The notes: generated by a model from the sequence alone, not told the origin. Counted from the first letter of the stretch, positions 16,070 to 24,618 are shown. The stretch is 64,000 nucleotides of DNA from Streptomyces polyasparticus (GCF_014493765.1 NZ_JACTVJ010000027.1:1-64000); one strand, 5' to 3'. Numbers and translations are program-made.

Positions 16070-17560
16070 ATGTCACCGTTGCACCCGCCGCACTCCGGTG
16101 CGGCCCGGGTCACCCTGCTGACCGAAGGCACCTATCCGCACAGCCACGGCGGTGTGAGCGTGTGGTGCGACCAACTCGTGCGCGGGATGCCGGACTTCCG
16201 TTTCGACATCACCGCCGTCACCGGCACCGGCTGCGAACCGCTGGTGTGGGAGCTGCCCTCCCATGTCGGCACACCCGTCACCGTTCCGCTGTGGGGCCCG
16301 CCGTCCGGCGGGCGGGCGCCCCGCGGGCGTCGGCTCGACCAGGTCCTCTCCACGTACGAGCTGTTCCTGACCTCGCTTCTAGACCCGGAGGTCGAGCGGT
16401 ACTTCGGGGTCGCCCTGTACGGCCTCGCCACGATGGCCAGGGACGGACGGCTCGGTCCCGCGCTGCGTACCCGGCAGGCCCTGCGGATCCTGGTGGACCT
16501 GTGGAACCGCACGGACCTGGAGGTGTCCGCGGCGCGGCCCACTCTGCACGACGCGCTCACCGCCACCGATCTCCTGGAGCACGCCCTGCGTCCGCTGGCC
16601 GCCGAACCGCCCGCCGACGGTGTGGCGCACGCGGTCAGCGGCGGACTCGCCGTGCTGCCGGGGCTCGTCGGGCAGCAACTGCACGGCGTACCGCTGCTGT
16701 TGACGGAGCACGGCGTGTATCTGCGCGAGCGCTATCTCGGCTACCGCACGGGAGAGTTCACCTGGCCGGTGAAGTACCTCCTTCTCGGGTTCTTCCGGCT
16801 GCTGGCCGAGGAGACCTACCGGGTGGCCACGCTCATCACCCCCGGCAACCGCTACAACCGGCTGTGGGAGGAGCGCGGCGGCGCCGCACCCGGGGCCATC
16901 CGGACCGTCTACAACGGCGTGGATCCCGCCGCCTTCCCGCCAGCGGGCCCCGAGCCGGTGACGCCGACGCTCAGCTGGGCGGGCCGGATCGACCCGATCA
17001 AGGACCTGGAGACGCTGATCCGCGCGTTCGCCCTGGTGCGCGCCGAACTCCCCGAGGCGCGGCTGCGGTTGTACGGCGGTGCTCCGCGCGGAGGCGAGGC
17101 CTACCGGGACAAGTGCGCCGCGCTCGCCGCCGAGTTGGGGCAGGAGGACGCCGTCACCTTCGAAGGGCGGGTGGACGACATCCTGGAGGCCTACGCGGCC
17201 GGCAACGTGGTGATGCTGTCCAGCATCAGCGAAGGCTTCCCGTTCACGCTGATCGAGGCCATGTCCTGCGGCCGCGCCACCGTCTCCACCGACGTGGGCG
17301 GCGTCCGCGAGGCCGTCGGCGACAGCGGACTCGTCGTCCCGCCGCGCGACCCCGCCGCGATGGCCCGCGCGGCGCTCGAGCTGCTGCGCGATCCCGCGCG
17401 GCGGGCCGCGATGGGGGAGCGTGCCCGGCTGCGGGTCATCGAGCAGTTCACGCTGCGCCGCACCATCGAGACCTTCCGTTCGATCTACCTGGAACTGGAC
17501 GAACGCCGCCACACGGCCGCCGAGGCCCTGGACAACGCTGCCGAGGGGGTCCTGGCATGA
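16070..17560 (+). CDS. pelF: PelF-type GT4 glycosyltransferase
   Basis: A 496-residue cytosolic glycosyltransferase. The N-terminal half is the DUF3492/PelF region, opening L-L-T-E-G-T-Y-P-H-S-H-G-G-V-S-V-W and containing L-L-T-E-H-G-V-Y-L-R-E-R-Y-L. The C-terminal GT-B half has Y-N-G-V-D, W-A-G-R-I-D-P-I-K-D-L and the retaining E-x7-E motif in E-G-F-P-F-T-L-I-E-A-M. In the Pel system PelF polymerises UDP-GalNAc/UDP-GlcNAc. No GGDEF/PelD-like c-di-GMP receptor is nearby. Start: ATG at 16070; it follows the deacetylase by 163 bp and overlaps the next gene as ATGA. Confidence 0.85.
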   Translation: MSPLHPPHSGAARVTLLTEGTYPHSHGGVSVWCDQLVRGMPDFRFDITAVTGTGCEPLVWELPSHVGTPVTVPLWGPPSGGRAPRGRRLDQVLSTYELFLTSLLDPEVERYFGVALYGLATMARDGRLGPALRTRQALRILVDLWNRTDLEVSAARPTLHDALTATDLLEHALRPLAAEPPADGVAHAVSGGLAVLPGLVGQQLHGVPLLLTEHGVYLRERYLGYRTGEFTWPVKYLLLGFFRLLAEETYRVATLITPGNRYNRLWEERGGAAPGAIRTVYNGVDPAAFPPAGPEPVTPTLSWAGRIDPIKDLETLIRAFALVRAELPEARLRLYGGAPRGGEAYRDKCAALAAELGQEDAVTFEGRVDDILEAYAAGNVVMLSSISEGFPFTLIEAMSCGRATVSTDVGGVREAVGDSGLVVPPRDPAAMARAALELLRDPARRAAMGERARLRVIEQFTLRRTIETFRSIYLELDERRHTAAEALDNAAEGVLA

Positions 17561-18978
17561 GCGGCCCGCTGCGCCTGCTGCCCGGGGACGGGAACCGGCA
17601 GCCCCACCCGTACGGGGACCGCCGCGATCTGCGGGACCTGTCCGGCGCCAACGGCCTGCCGCACCTGCCCCGCAAGCGCTCCGGCCGGACCCGGCCCAGC
17701 TGGGCGGCCGACGCGGTCGACGAGCTCGCCGAGCGGCTCGCCGAGCAGATCGCCGTCGCCGTGCACCCCGACGAGGTGGCCGCGCTGCTCGAATCGGACG
17801 GCCTGACCGCCGAGCGGATCGAGCAGCAGTACGGCAGGTCGGATCTGTTCACGCTCGCGGAGGACCTCTTCGACCGCGTCCCGCGGCACTACGCCTCGCT
17901 GCCGCCCGGACCCGACCCCTGGCGCGCCGACCCGCTGCGCTGCGCCCTGCGCGGACTGGCCTTCGCCCTGCCCGGACTCGCCTACGTGCTCGGCGCCCAG
18001 CTGTTGCGCGGGCACCCGGACCTGACCGGGCTCGTGGCGGCCGCCCTGTTCGCCTGGGCCTGGAACCAGGGCCTCAGCCACCGCGCGTACCTGCGGCTCT
18101 CGGCCGAGGGTCCGGCGGGCGCCGCCCGCGCCCTGCGCGTCGGCGTACCGGTCGGTGCTCTCCTGAGCGGCGGGCTCGGGCTCGCCCTGGCCGGGCCGAC
18201 CACGGCCGGCGCCTTCGCCGTGGGGCAGTCCGTGTACCTGGGCGCGGCGAGCGCGCTGCTGGTCCTGGGGCGTGAACGGGCCCTGCTCATCGGCCTGTTG
18301 CCGGTTGTCGCGGGTGCGGGGGCGACGCTCCTGTGGCCCCTTCCCGCGGCCGTCGTGCTCGGGGTGCTGCTCGGCTCGGTGGCCCTGACCGCCGCGGTCG
18401 CGTGGCACGCGCTGCGCGAAGCGCTGCCTCCCGGCGGCTCCGCCGATGCCCGGACGCGCGCCCCGGGGGTGCTGTCCTCCGTTCCGTACGGCCTGTTCGG
18501 CCTGGCGGCCGGTGTGCTCGCCGCGCTCGCCGGGGCGCTCGACGCCCGCACGGTCGTGGTCCTCACGCTCAGCATGGGCTTCGCCGAGTGGCTGCTCTAC
18601 CGCTATCGCTCCCTCGGGACGTCAGGGCTGCGCTCCAGCACCGACCTGCCCGGATTCACCGACCGCTCCGGCCGCGCGCTCGCCCTGTGCCTCGGCGCCT
18701 ATCTGGCCCTGCTCGCCGGGGGAGCGCTGGTAGCGGGGACCGAACCGCTCGCCCTGTTCCTGCTCGGGACCGTGTTCTGGACGGCGCTGCTCCTCCAGGC
18801 GTTCTCCGTGGCCTGGTTCCCCGCCCTCGTCTCGCTCGCCGCGGCCGCCGCGCAGGCCGCGGCGCGGGCCGCCGAACTCCCCGACGTACCGGCGCAGTTG
18901 ATATGCACCGGACTCGCCGCGGTGGTGCTCACGGTCGGCACCTGTCGGCTCCTGTCGAGGCCCACCGCCCACCGCTGA
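17557..18978 (+). CDS. multi-pass membrane protein of the exopolysaccharide operon (PelG-position)
   Basis: A 473-residue protein. The first about 125 residues are hydrophilic and charged (presumably cytosolic); from about residue 130 there are roughly 11-12 hydrophobic segments rich in Ala, Leu and Gly. The start ATG overlaps the PelF stop (ATGA), so the two are made in step. PelF works with the 12-pass membrane protein PelG in known Pel systems, and this gene holds that position, but I cannot recognise a PelG or MATE/MOP signature. It is therefore an unassigned membrane protein likely to export the polymer or anchor PelF (inference). Confidence 0.8.
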   Translation: MSGPLRLLPGDGNRQPHPYGDRRDLRDLSGANGLPHLPRKRSGRTRPSWAADAVDELAERLAEQIAVAVHPDEVAALLESDGLTAERIEQQYGRSDLFTLAEDLFDRVPRHYASLPPGPDPWRADPLRCALRGLAFALPGLAYVLGAQLLRGHPDLTGLVAAALFAWAWNQGLSHRAYLRLSAEGPAGAARALRVGVPVGALLSGGLGLALAGPTTAGAFAVGQSVYLGAASALLVLGRERALLIGLLPVVAGAGATLLWPLPAAVVLGVLLGSVALTAAVAWHALREALPPGGSADARTRAPGVLSSVPYGLFGLAAGVLAALAGALDARTVVVLTLSMGFAEWLLYRYRSLGTSGLRSSTDLPGFTDRSGRALALCLGAYLALLAGGALVAGTEPLALFLLGTVFWTALLLQAFSVAWFPALVSLAAAAAQAAARAAELPDVPAQLICTGLAAVVLTVGTCRLLSRPTAHR

Positions 18979-19088
18979 GGCCCGACGTCCCACGGCCGAA
19001 GCCGCACCGCCCACCGCTGACGCCTCACCGCCGAAGCACCGAAACCGCTCAACCGCATCCCGTATCCCGTATCCCAGGAGTTACGCCC

Positions 19089-20090
19089 GTGACCTCACCT
19101 GCCCTCGTAGCCGTCACCGGAGCCGAAGGATTCATCGGCTCGCACCTCACCGAAGCCCTCGTCGCGGCCGGCCACCGGGTCCGCGCCATGGCGCAGTACA
19201 ACTCCTTCTCCTCGTACGGCTGGCTGGAGACCCTCGCACCCGACGTGCTCGACCAGGTCGACATCGTCCTCGGCGACGTCCGCGACCCCGGCTCGGTCCA
19301 GGCGCTGACCGAAGGGGCCGAGGCCGTCTACCACCTGGCGGCGCTCATCGCGATCCCGTACTCCTACCAGGCGCCGCACAGTTACGTGGACACCAATGTG
19401 ACCGGCACCCTCAACGTCCTCGAAGCGGTGTGCCGCCAGGAGATCCCGCGGCTCGTGCACACCTCGACCAGCGAGACGTACGGCACCGCGCAGACCGTGC
19501 CGATCACCGAGGACCACCCCATCAACACCCAGTCCCCGTACGCCGCTTCGAAGGCGGGCGGCGACCGGCTCGCCGACAGCTACCACGCGAGCTTCGGCAC
19601 CCCGGTGGTCACGCTGCGGCCGTTCAACACCTTCGGGCCGCGCCAGTCCATGCGCGCCGTGATCCCCACGGTCATCGGACAGGTCGCGGCCGGAGCGACC
19701 ACCGTCACGCTCGGCGACCTGCGGCCCACCAGGGATTTCCTGTACGTGAAGGACACCGCCCAGGCGTTCCTGGCCGTCGGCACGGCGCCCGCCGAGCAGG
19801 TCGTCGGACGCACCTTCAACGCCGGTACGGGCGAGGAGATCTCGGTCGGCGACCTCACTCGGCTCATCGGCAAGCTGATGGACACCGAGCTGGACGTACG
19901 CGAGGACGCGGCGCGCATCCGGCCCGCGAACTCCGAGGTCATGCGCCTGGTCGCCGACGCGTCCCGGCTGCGGGCCGCCACCGGCTGGGAACCGGGCCAC
20001 ACGCTGCAGTCCGGGCTCGCGCACACCGTCGACTTCTTCCGCGACCCCGCCCACCTCGCCCGCTACAAGACCGGCATCTACAACATCTGA
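19089..20090 (+). CDS. NAD-dependent nucleotide-sugar epimerase/4,6-dehydratase (LegB-like)
   Basis: A 333-residue extended [13 protein letters not shown] (10-19), [11 protein letters not shown] (37-47), S126-T-S-E129-T-Y-G, and catalytic Y151-x3-K155. The Y-N-S-F...G-W-L and I-A-I-P-Y-S-Y patterns are those of LegB-type UDP/GDP-GlcNAc 4,6-dehydratases; E129 fits a dehydratase rather than a plain C4-epimerase. It acts on a nucleotide-activated (amino)sugar in the cytosol and supplies the polymer pathway. Start: GTG at 19089 with CAGGAG upstream. The 110-bp gap before it contains a short duplicated CCCACCGCTGA motif. Confidence 0.85.
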   Translation: MTSPALVAVTGAEGFIGSHLTEALVAAGHRVRAMAQYNSFSSYGWLETLAPDVLDQVDIVLGDVRDPGSVQALTEGAEAVYHLAALIAIPYSYQAPHSYVDTNVTGTLNVLEAVCRQEIPRLVHTSTSETYGTAQTVPITEDHPINTQSPYAASKAGGDRLADSYHASFGTPVVTLRPFNTFGPRQSMRAVIPTVIGQVAAGATTVTLGDLRPTRDFLYVKDTAQAFLAVGTAPAEQVVGRTFNAGTGEEISVGDLTRLIGKLMDTELDVREDAARIRPANSEVMRLVADASRLRAATGWEPGHTLQSGLAHTVDFFRDPAHLARYKTGIYNI

Positions 20091-20130
20091 CCGCAACGCG
20101 GCAGTTGCACAACCGACAGGGGGAAGACCC

Positions 20131-20844
20131 ATGCACGCAGTGATTCTCGCGGGGGGCAAGGGTGTCCGGCTGCGCCCGTACACCACCGCACTGCCCAAGC
20201 CGCTCGTCCCGATCGGCGACCAGCACGCGATCCTTGAGATCGTCCTTCGCCAGCTCGCGGCCGCCGGCTTCACCAGCTGCACCGTCGCCATCGGCCATCT
20301 CGGGCACATCATCCGCGCGTATGTGGGCGACGGCAGCCAGTGGGGCCTGCGCATCGACTACGCGACCGAGGACAGCCCGCTGGGCACGATGGGCCCGCTG
20401 CTGCCGATGCTGGACCGGCTGCCCGAGCACTTCCTCGTCATGAACGGGGACATCCTCACCGACCTCGACTTCGGCGACGTGCTCAAGCGCCACTGCGACT
20501 CCGCAGCGCCGCTCACCGTCGCCACCTACGCCCGCAAGGTCGCCATCGACTTCGGCGTCCTGACCACCGAGTCCGGCCGGATCGTCTCGTTCGCCGAGAA
20601 GCCGCGCCTCGACTACCGGGTCTCCATGGGCGTGTACGGCCTGTCGCGCAGGACGCTCGCCGGCTACACACCGGGCCTGCCGCTCGGCTTCGACGAGCTC
20701 GTGCTCGACCTGCTGGCCGGTGATACCCCGCCGCACGCCTACGAGTTCGACGGCTACTGGCTGGACATCGGACGCCCCGACGACTACGACCGGGCCAACG
20801 CGGAGTTCACCACCCACCGCGGTGTCCTCCTCAAGGGGGCGTGA
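20131..20844 (+). CDS. sugar-1-phosphate nucleotidyltransferase
   Basis: A 237-residue NTP-transferase. The nucleotide-binding loop [13 protein letters not shown] is near residue 6, P-K-P-L-V-P-I-G near 25, the Mg-binding N-G-D-I-L-T-D near 110, and F-A-E-K-P near 155. Length and motifs fit the short RmlA/GMP-like class without a left-handed beta-helix acetyltransferase domain. It makes the NDP-sugar used by the flanking SDR enzymes. Start: ATG at 20131 after CAGGGGGAAG. Its TGA overlaps the next gene's GTG start (GTGA). The base and sugar specificity cannot be called. Confidence 0.9.
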   Translation: MHAVILAGGKGVRLRPYTTALPKPLVPIGDQHAILEIVLRQLAAAGFTSCTVAIGHLGHIIRAYVGDGSQWGLRIDYATEDSPLGTMGPLLPMLDRLPEHFLVMNGDILTDLDFGDVLKRHCDSAAPLTVATYARKVAIDFGVLTTESGRIVSFAEKPRLDYRVSMGVYGLSRRTLAGYTPGLPLGFDELVLDLLAGDTPPHAYEFDGYWLDIGRPDDYDRANAEFTTHRGVLLKGA

Positions 20845-21749
20845 GCGTGCGCATTCTGATCCTGGGCGCCGCGGGCTTCCTCGGCGGGCACACCGCCGCG
20901 CGGCTGCGCGCCCTGCCGGGCGTACGGCTGCTCGTCGGCGGCCGCTCCCGCGACGCCGACGTGCCGCTCGACCTGACCGCGGACCCGGCGCGTCTCACCG
21001 ACGCGCTGCACGCGGCCGCGCCCGACGCGGTGGTCAACTGCGCGGGCCTCGTGGCCGGCAGCCCGGTCCGGCTCACGGACCTCAACGCGCGCGGTCCCGC
21101 CGCCCTGTGCGAGGCGCTGCACGAAGCGGCCCCCGCCGCGCGGCTCGTGCACTTCGGCTCGGCGGGGGAGTACGGGCCGACCGCGCCGCACGCACCCGTC
21201 ACCGAGGACGCGCCCACCCGGCCGCAGACCCCCTACGGGGCAACGAAGTTGGCGGGCACCGTGGCCGTCACGGCGGCGGGTCTGGACGCCGTGGTGCTGC
21301 GGGTGTTCAACCCGGTCGGTCCCGGTGCGCCGACCGCAGGGCTGCCCGGCCGGCTCGCCGCCGAGCTGCTGCGGGCCGGACCCGACGGCACCGTACGCGT
21401 CGGTGATCTGTCCGCGTACCGGGACTTCGTGGATGCACGCGACGTGGCCGACGCGGTCGCGCTCGCCGTCTGCGCGCCCGGACCGCTGCCCTCGGTCCTC
21501 AACATCGGCAGTGGACGCGCCACCCCCGTACGGGAGTTGGCGCACCGGCTCGTCGACGCGGCCGGGCACACGGGCCCGCTGGAGGAGACCGGCGACGGCT
21601 CGGCCCGCTCGGGCGCCGTCTCCTGGAGCTGTGCGGACATCGGCGCGGCCCGGGCCGCGCTCGGCTGGGCGCCGCGACGCACCCTGGCGGAGTCCGTCGG
21701 CGACCACTGGCGGTCGCTGAGCTCCGCCAGGACCCCGGTGGCGCGTTGA
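20841..21749 (+). CDS. NAD-dependent epimerase/dehydratase (sugar SDR)
   Basis: A 302-residue extended SDR with the N-terminal motif [10 protein letters not shown] (about 8-17), [13 protein letters not shown], and the catalytic Y-G-A-T-K. It lacks the residues of a 4,6-dehydratase (no T-D-E) and so is more likely an epimerase or 4-ketoreductase that finishes the sugar started by the LegB-like enzyme. Start: GTG at 20841 sharing GTGA with the nucleotidyltransferase stop. Its own stop overlaps the next start as TTGA. Cytosolic. Confidence 0.85.
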   Translation: MSVRILILGAAGFLGGHTAARLRALPGVRLLVGGRSRDADVPLDLTADPARLTDALHAAAPDAVVNCAGLVAGSPVRLTDLNARGPAALCEALHEAAPAARLVHFGSAGEYGPTAPHAPVTEDAPTRPQTPYGATKLAGTVAVTAAGLDAVVLRVFNPVGPGAPTAGLPGRLAAELLRAGPDGTVRVGDLSAYRDFVDARDVADAVALAVCAPGPLPSVLNIGSGRATPVRELAHRLVDAAGHTGPLEETGDGSARSGAVSWSCADIGAARAALGWAPRRTLAESVGDHWRSLSSARTPVAR

Positions 21750-22456
21750 CCACCGAGGAACCGCCGGTGCCGGCGGCCGGGGGACTGCTGGTCCCGATGT
21801 ACGTGCACCCGGCCGTCGACCCCACCGCCTGGGAGCGCCTGGCACTCCACGCCGACCGGCTCTACGGCGTGGTCCTCAATGTCGCCGACGGGCCGGGCGA
21901 AGCCCCCGACCCGTCGTTCGCCGCCGCGGCCCGCGCTCTGCGGGCCGCCGGGGTGCGGCTGTACGGCTACGCCGACACCGACTACGGGCGCCGTCCACGA
22001 AAGGAGGTCATCGCCGACCTGGAACGCCACCGCGACTGGTACGGCGCCGAAGGCTGCTTCCTCGACCAGGCCGCGGCCGAGGCCTCCTGTCTGCGCCACT
22101 ACCGGCGTCTGGCGCGCACGGCCCGTGCCCGCGGCCTGGAGACCGTCGTGCTCAACCCCGGGGTGCACCCGGCGCCCGGCTACACCAGGGCGGCGGACGT
22201 CCTCGTCACCTTCGAGGGCGACTGGGACACCTACCGGCAGGCCCCGGCGCCGCCCCGGTGGACCGCCGCCTATCCGCCCGAGCGGTTCTGCCACCTCGTG
22301 CACGGAGTGCCGGACGGACTGTGCGGGGTGGCCTTCCGTACGGCACGGCTGCGCGGCGCCGCGGTGTCCTGCGCGGTCACCGGGCACGGCGCCAACCCGT
22401 GGGCCCAGCCGCCGCCGCTCGCGGAGAGCGGACCCGCGGCCGAGACTGGATCATGA
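21746..22456 (+). CDS. spherulation-specific family 4 (Sph3/GH135-like) protein
   Basis: A 236-residue protein with the spherulin-4 pattern: L-L-V-P-M-Y-V-H-P near the start, F-L-D107 in the centre, L-N-P-G-V near 136-140 and V-T-F-E157-G-D-W. In fungal Sph3 this fold is a GH135 glycosidase acting on GalNAc-containing galactosaminogalactan, with catalytic acids at the F-x-D-E and later Glu positions. Here the expected Asp-Glu is Asp107-Gln108. No signal peptide is visible, so the protein would be cytosolic as annotated. Start: TTG at 21746 overlapping the previous stop (TTGA); a GTG at 21764 is an alternative. Overlaps the GH114 gene as ATGA. Confidence 0.75.
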   Translation: MTTEEPPVPAAGGLLVPMYVHPAVDPTAWERLALHADRLYGVVLNVADGPGEAPDPSFAAAARALRAAGVRLYGYADTDYGRRPRKEVIADLERHRDWYGAEGCFLDQAAAEASCLRHYRRLARTARARGLETVVLNPGVHPAPGYTRAADVLVTFEGDWDTYRQAPAPPRWTAAYPPERFCHLVHGVPDGLCGVAFRTARLRGAAVSCAVTGHGANPWAQPPPLAESGPAAETGS

Positions 22457-23238
22457 CCCGTCTCCTGGTGCTCCTTTGCGCGCTCGTCCTGCTCACCTCG
22501 TGCGCGGCGCCGGATCCCGGTCCTGACCCGCGCCCGGGTGAGCGCTGGCGCCCCGCGCAGGGCACGGCCTGGCAGTGGCAGCTCGACGGACGCGTGGACC
22601 TCGGCGTGGACGTACCGGTGTACGACATCGACGGCTTCGAGAACGACGCCGCGACCGTGCGGCGGCTGCACCGCGCCGGACGCAAGGTCATCTGCTACAT
22701 CAACGCCGGCGCCTGGGAGTCCTTCCGGCCCGACCACCGCGCCTTCCCGGCCGCCGTGCTCGGACGCTCCAACGGCTGGCCCGGCGAACGCTGGCTGGAC
22801 ATCCGCCGTATCGACGTTCTGCGGCCGCACATGGCCGAGCGCTTCGACCTCTGCCGCGCCAAGGGCTTCGACGCGGTGGAACCCGACCTGATGGACGGCT
22901 ACCTCAACGACACCGGATTCCCGCTCACCGCGCGCCACCAGCTCACGTACAACCGGATGCTCGCCGAGCTCGCCCATGAGCGCGGCATGTCGGTCGGCCT
23001 GAAGAACGACCTGCCCCAAGTCCCGCAGCTGGTCGACGAGTTCGACTTCGCCGTGAACGAGGAGTGCTTCCAGTACGGCGAGTGCGCGGCGCTCAAACCG
23101 TTCATCGACGCGGGCAAGGCCGTGCTGCATGTCGAATACGCCGTGCCGCCCGCCGAGTTCTGCCCGCGGACCCGCGCGCTCGGCTTCAGCTCGATGGCCA
23201 AGCGGTTGGATCTCGGGGTGTGGCGCCGACCCTGCTGA
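22453..23238 (+). CDS. GH114 endo-alpha-1,4-polygalactosaminidase-like lipoprotein (Ega3-like)
   Basis: A 261-residue lipoprotein: hydrophobic signal with lipobox L-T-S-C17. The GH114 domain shows W-Q-W-Q-L-D-G (40-46), C-Y-I-N-A-G-A-W-E-S (81-90), A-V-E143-P-D145-L-M-D148 and V-N-E203-E204-C. GH114 enzymes (PelA-related fold; fungal Ega3) cut alpha-1,4-linked galactosamine polymers. Here it would sit on the outer membrane face of the cell and trim deacetylated polymer. Start: ATG at 22453 (ATGA overlap). The last six codons plus the stop are duplicated 28 bp further on. Confidence 0.85.
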   Translation: MTRLLVLLCALVLLTSCAAPDPGPDPRPGERWRPAQGTAWQWQLDGRVDLGVDVPVYDIDGFENDAATVRRLHRAGRKVICYINAGAWESFRPDHRAFPAAVLGRSNGWPGERWLDIRRIDVLRPHMAERFDLCRAKGFDAVEPDLMDGYLNDTGFPLTARHQLTYNRMLAELAHERGMSVGLKNDLPQVPQLVDEFDFAVNEECFQYGECAALKPFIDAGKAVLHVEYAVPPAEFCPRTRALGFSSMAKRLDLGVWRRPC

Positions 23239-23269
23239 GCGCCGGGGATGGCGCCGACCCTGCTGAGCG
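23221..23269. repeat. 21-bp direct repeat duplicating the 3' end of the GH114 gene
   Basis: The 21-bp sequence at 23221-23241, which includes the last codons and TGA of the lipoprotein gene, is repeated exactly at 23249-23269. The second copy adjoins a GGCGCC self-complementary pair (23250-23255, 23269-23274) that may form the termination hairpin between the convergent genes. Confidence 0.9.
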
Positions 23270-23288
23270 GCGCCACCCACCACGTCCG

Positions 23289-24500
23289 TCAGACCCGCGG
23301 AGCCGCCTCCGGCAGCGGTGCGTCACTCGACGCGACCTTGTCGCGGCCCGCCGAGCGGAGTACACCGGCGAACACGATCAGGCCCACGGCAAGTGTGGTC
23401 ACCAGGGCGAACGACACCATCAGGGAGGTGGCGTCGGCCACGGCGCCGATCGCCGAAGGCGCGATCAGGCCCGAGGTGTACGTGATGGTCGCGACGCCCG
23501 CGATGGCCTGGCTCGGGTTGGGCCCGCTGCGTCCCGCGGCGGCGAACGCCAGCGGCACGACCACGGCGATTCCCAGGCCCATCAGACCGAAACCGGTCAT
23601 CGCGACGGCCGGATGCCCGGCGAGGACCACCAACAGGCCGCCCACGGTGGCCAGGACACCGCCGGCGCGCACGGTGGGCACCGGGCCGAAACGGTCGACG
23701 ATCCTGTCGCCGGCGATCCGCGCGACGGCCATGGTGAGCGCGAAGGCGGTGGTGCTCGCGGCGGCGAGACCGGCCGATGTCTCCAGTTCGTCCCTGAGGT
23801 AGACCGCGGACCAGTCCAGGCTCGCCCCCTCGGCGAACACCGCGCAGAAGCCCACCGCGCCGATGAGCAGCGCGGACCGGGGCGGCAGCGCGAACCGCGG
23901 CGGAGCCTCCTCCTCGGGTGAGACCTCGGGGTCGAGCACATAGCGGCAGACGAGCAGACCGAGCACCGTGAGCACGGCCGCGGCGAGCAGATGGTGGATG
24001 CGGGCGTCGGCGCCCAGGTGCGCGGCGAAGGTGCCGCCGGCCGAGCCGAGCAGGGCGCCCACGCTCCACAGTCCGTGCAGGCCGGACATGATCGAGCGGC
24101 CCATCCGGTTCTCGGTCTCCAGGCCGATCGCGTTCATCACCACGTCGGACATGCCGGCCGCGGCCCCGTACGCGAAGAGGGCCAGGCTCAAGGTGAGCAG
24201 GCCGGGGGCGAGCGACGGCAGGGTGAGCGACAGGGTCCACAGCGCGAGCAGCACCCGCAGGGCGGCGCGCGCACCGAACCGGTGGCTGATCGCGGCCGCG
24301 AGCGGCATCGCGACGGAGGCGCCGACCGCGGGGAAGGCGAGTGCGAAGCCGAGCTGGCCCGCGCTGAGCCCGGCATGGTCCTGGATCCAGGGGATACGGG
24401 TCGCGAAGGAGCCGGTGACCGCGCCGTGCACACAGAACACGGCGGCCACGGCATACCTCGCCCGGATCAACTCCCTTGGTATCGAGGTCACTTCACTCAT
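23289..24500 (-). CDS. MFS transporter
   Basis: A 403-residue transporter with 12 predicted membrane segments. MFS features include the cytoplasmic loop R-F-G-A-R after helix 2, the N-terminal H-G-A-V-T-G-S-F-A-T-R-I-P-W segment and the repeat-like D-R-F-G after helix 8. It resembles the FucP/YbjJ-like family of sugar or drug carriers. Start: ATG at 24500 with GGGAGGGG upstream; an in-frame GTG at 24530 is less likely. It diverges from a ROK repressor gene over a perfect inverted repeat, so the regulator probably controls this transporter and senses its substrate, likely a sugar derivative (inference). Confidence 0.9.
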   Translation of the reverse strand: MSEVTSIPRELIRARYAVAAVFCVHGAVTGSFATRIPWIQDHAGLSAGQLGFALAFPAVGASVAMPLAAAISHRFGARAALRVLLALWTLSLTLPSLAPGLLTLSLALFAYGAAAGMSDVVMNAIGLETENRMGRSIMSGLHGLWSVGALLGSAGGTFAAHLGADARIHHLLAAAVLTVLGLLVCRYVLDPEVSPEEEAPPRFALPPRSALLIGAVGFCAVFAEGASLDWSAVYLRDELETSAGLAAASTTAFALTMAVARIAGDRIVDRFGPVPTVRAGGVLATVGGLLVVLAGHPAVAMTGFGLMGLGIAVVVPLAFAAAGRSGPNPSQAIAGVATITYTSGLIAPSAIGAVADATSLMVSFALVTTLAVGLIVFAGVLRSAGRDKVASSDAPLPEAAPRV

Positions 24501-24543
24501 TTTTCCCCTCCCGGCATACGTTTCCCGCACTGCCGCCGTAAAC

Positions 24544-24564
24544 TATCAGGAACCCTGCCTGATA
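24544..24564. promoter_or_regulatory. palindromic operator between MFS and ROK genes
   Basis: TATCAGG (24544-24550) and CCTGATA (24558-24564) form a perfect 7-bp dyad around a 7-nt spacer in the 118-bp divergent region. The position fits autoregulation and transporter control by the ROK protein. Confidence 0.65.
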
Positions 24565-24618
24565 AATAGTGGGTATCTCGCTCCGCCGGTCAGACAGCGA
24601 TCTGGAAGGATCCCCGCC

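Noticed and set aside
13642-16131. 829-residue open frame antisense to the deacetylase gene
   Set aside because: It has the Arg/Gly/Ala-rich composition typical of shadow frames at high GC, no domain, and the sense frame has a signal peptide, catalytic motifs and a terminator.
22258-22452. Longer start for the GH114 protein
   Set aside because: It would bury the lipoprotein signal (lipobox Cys17) and overlap the Sph3-like gene; the ATGA overlap start at 22453 is better.
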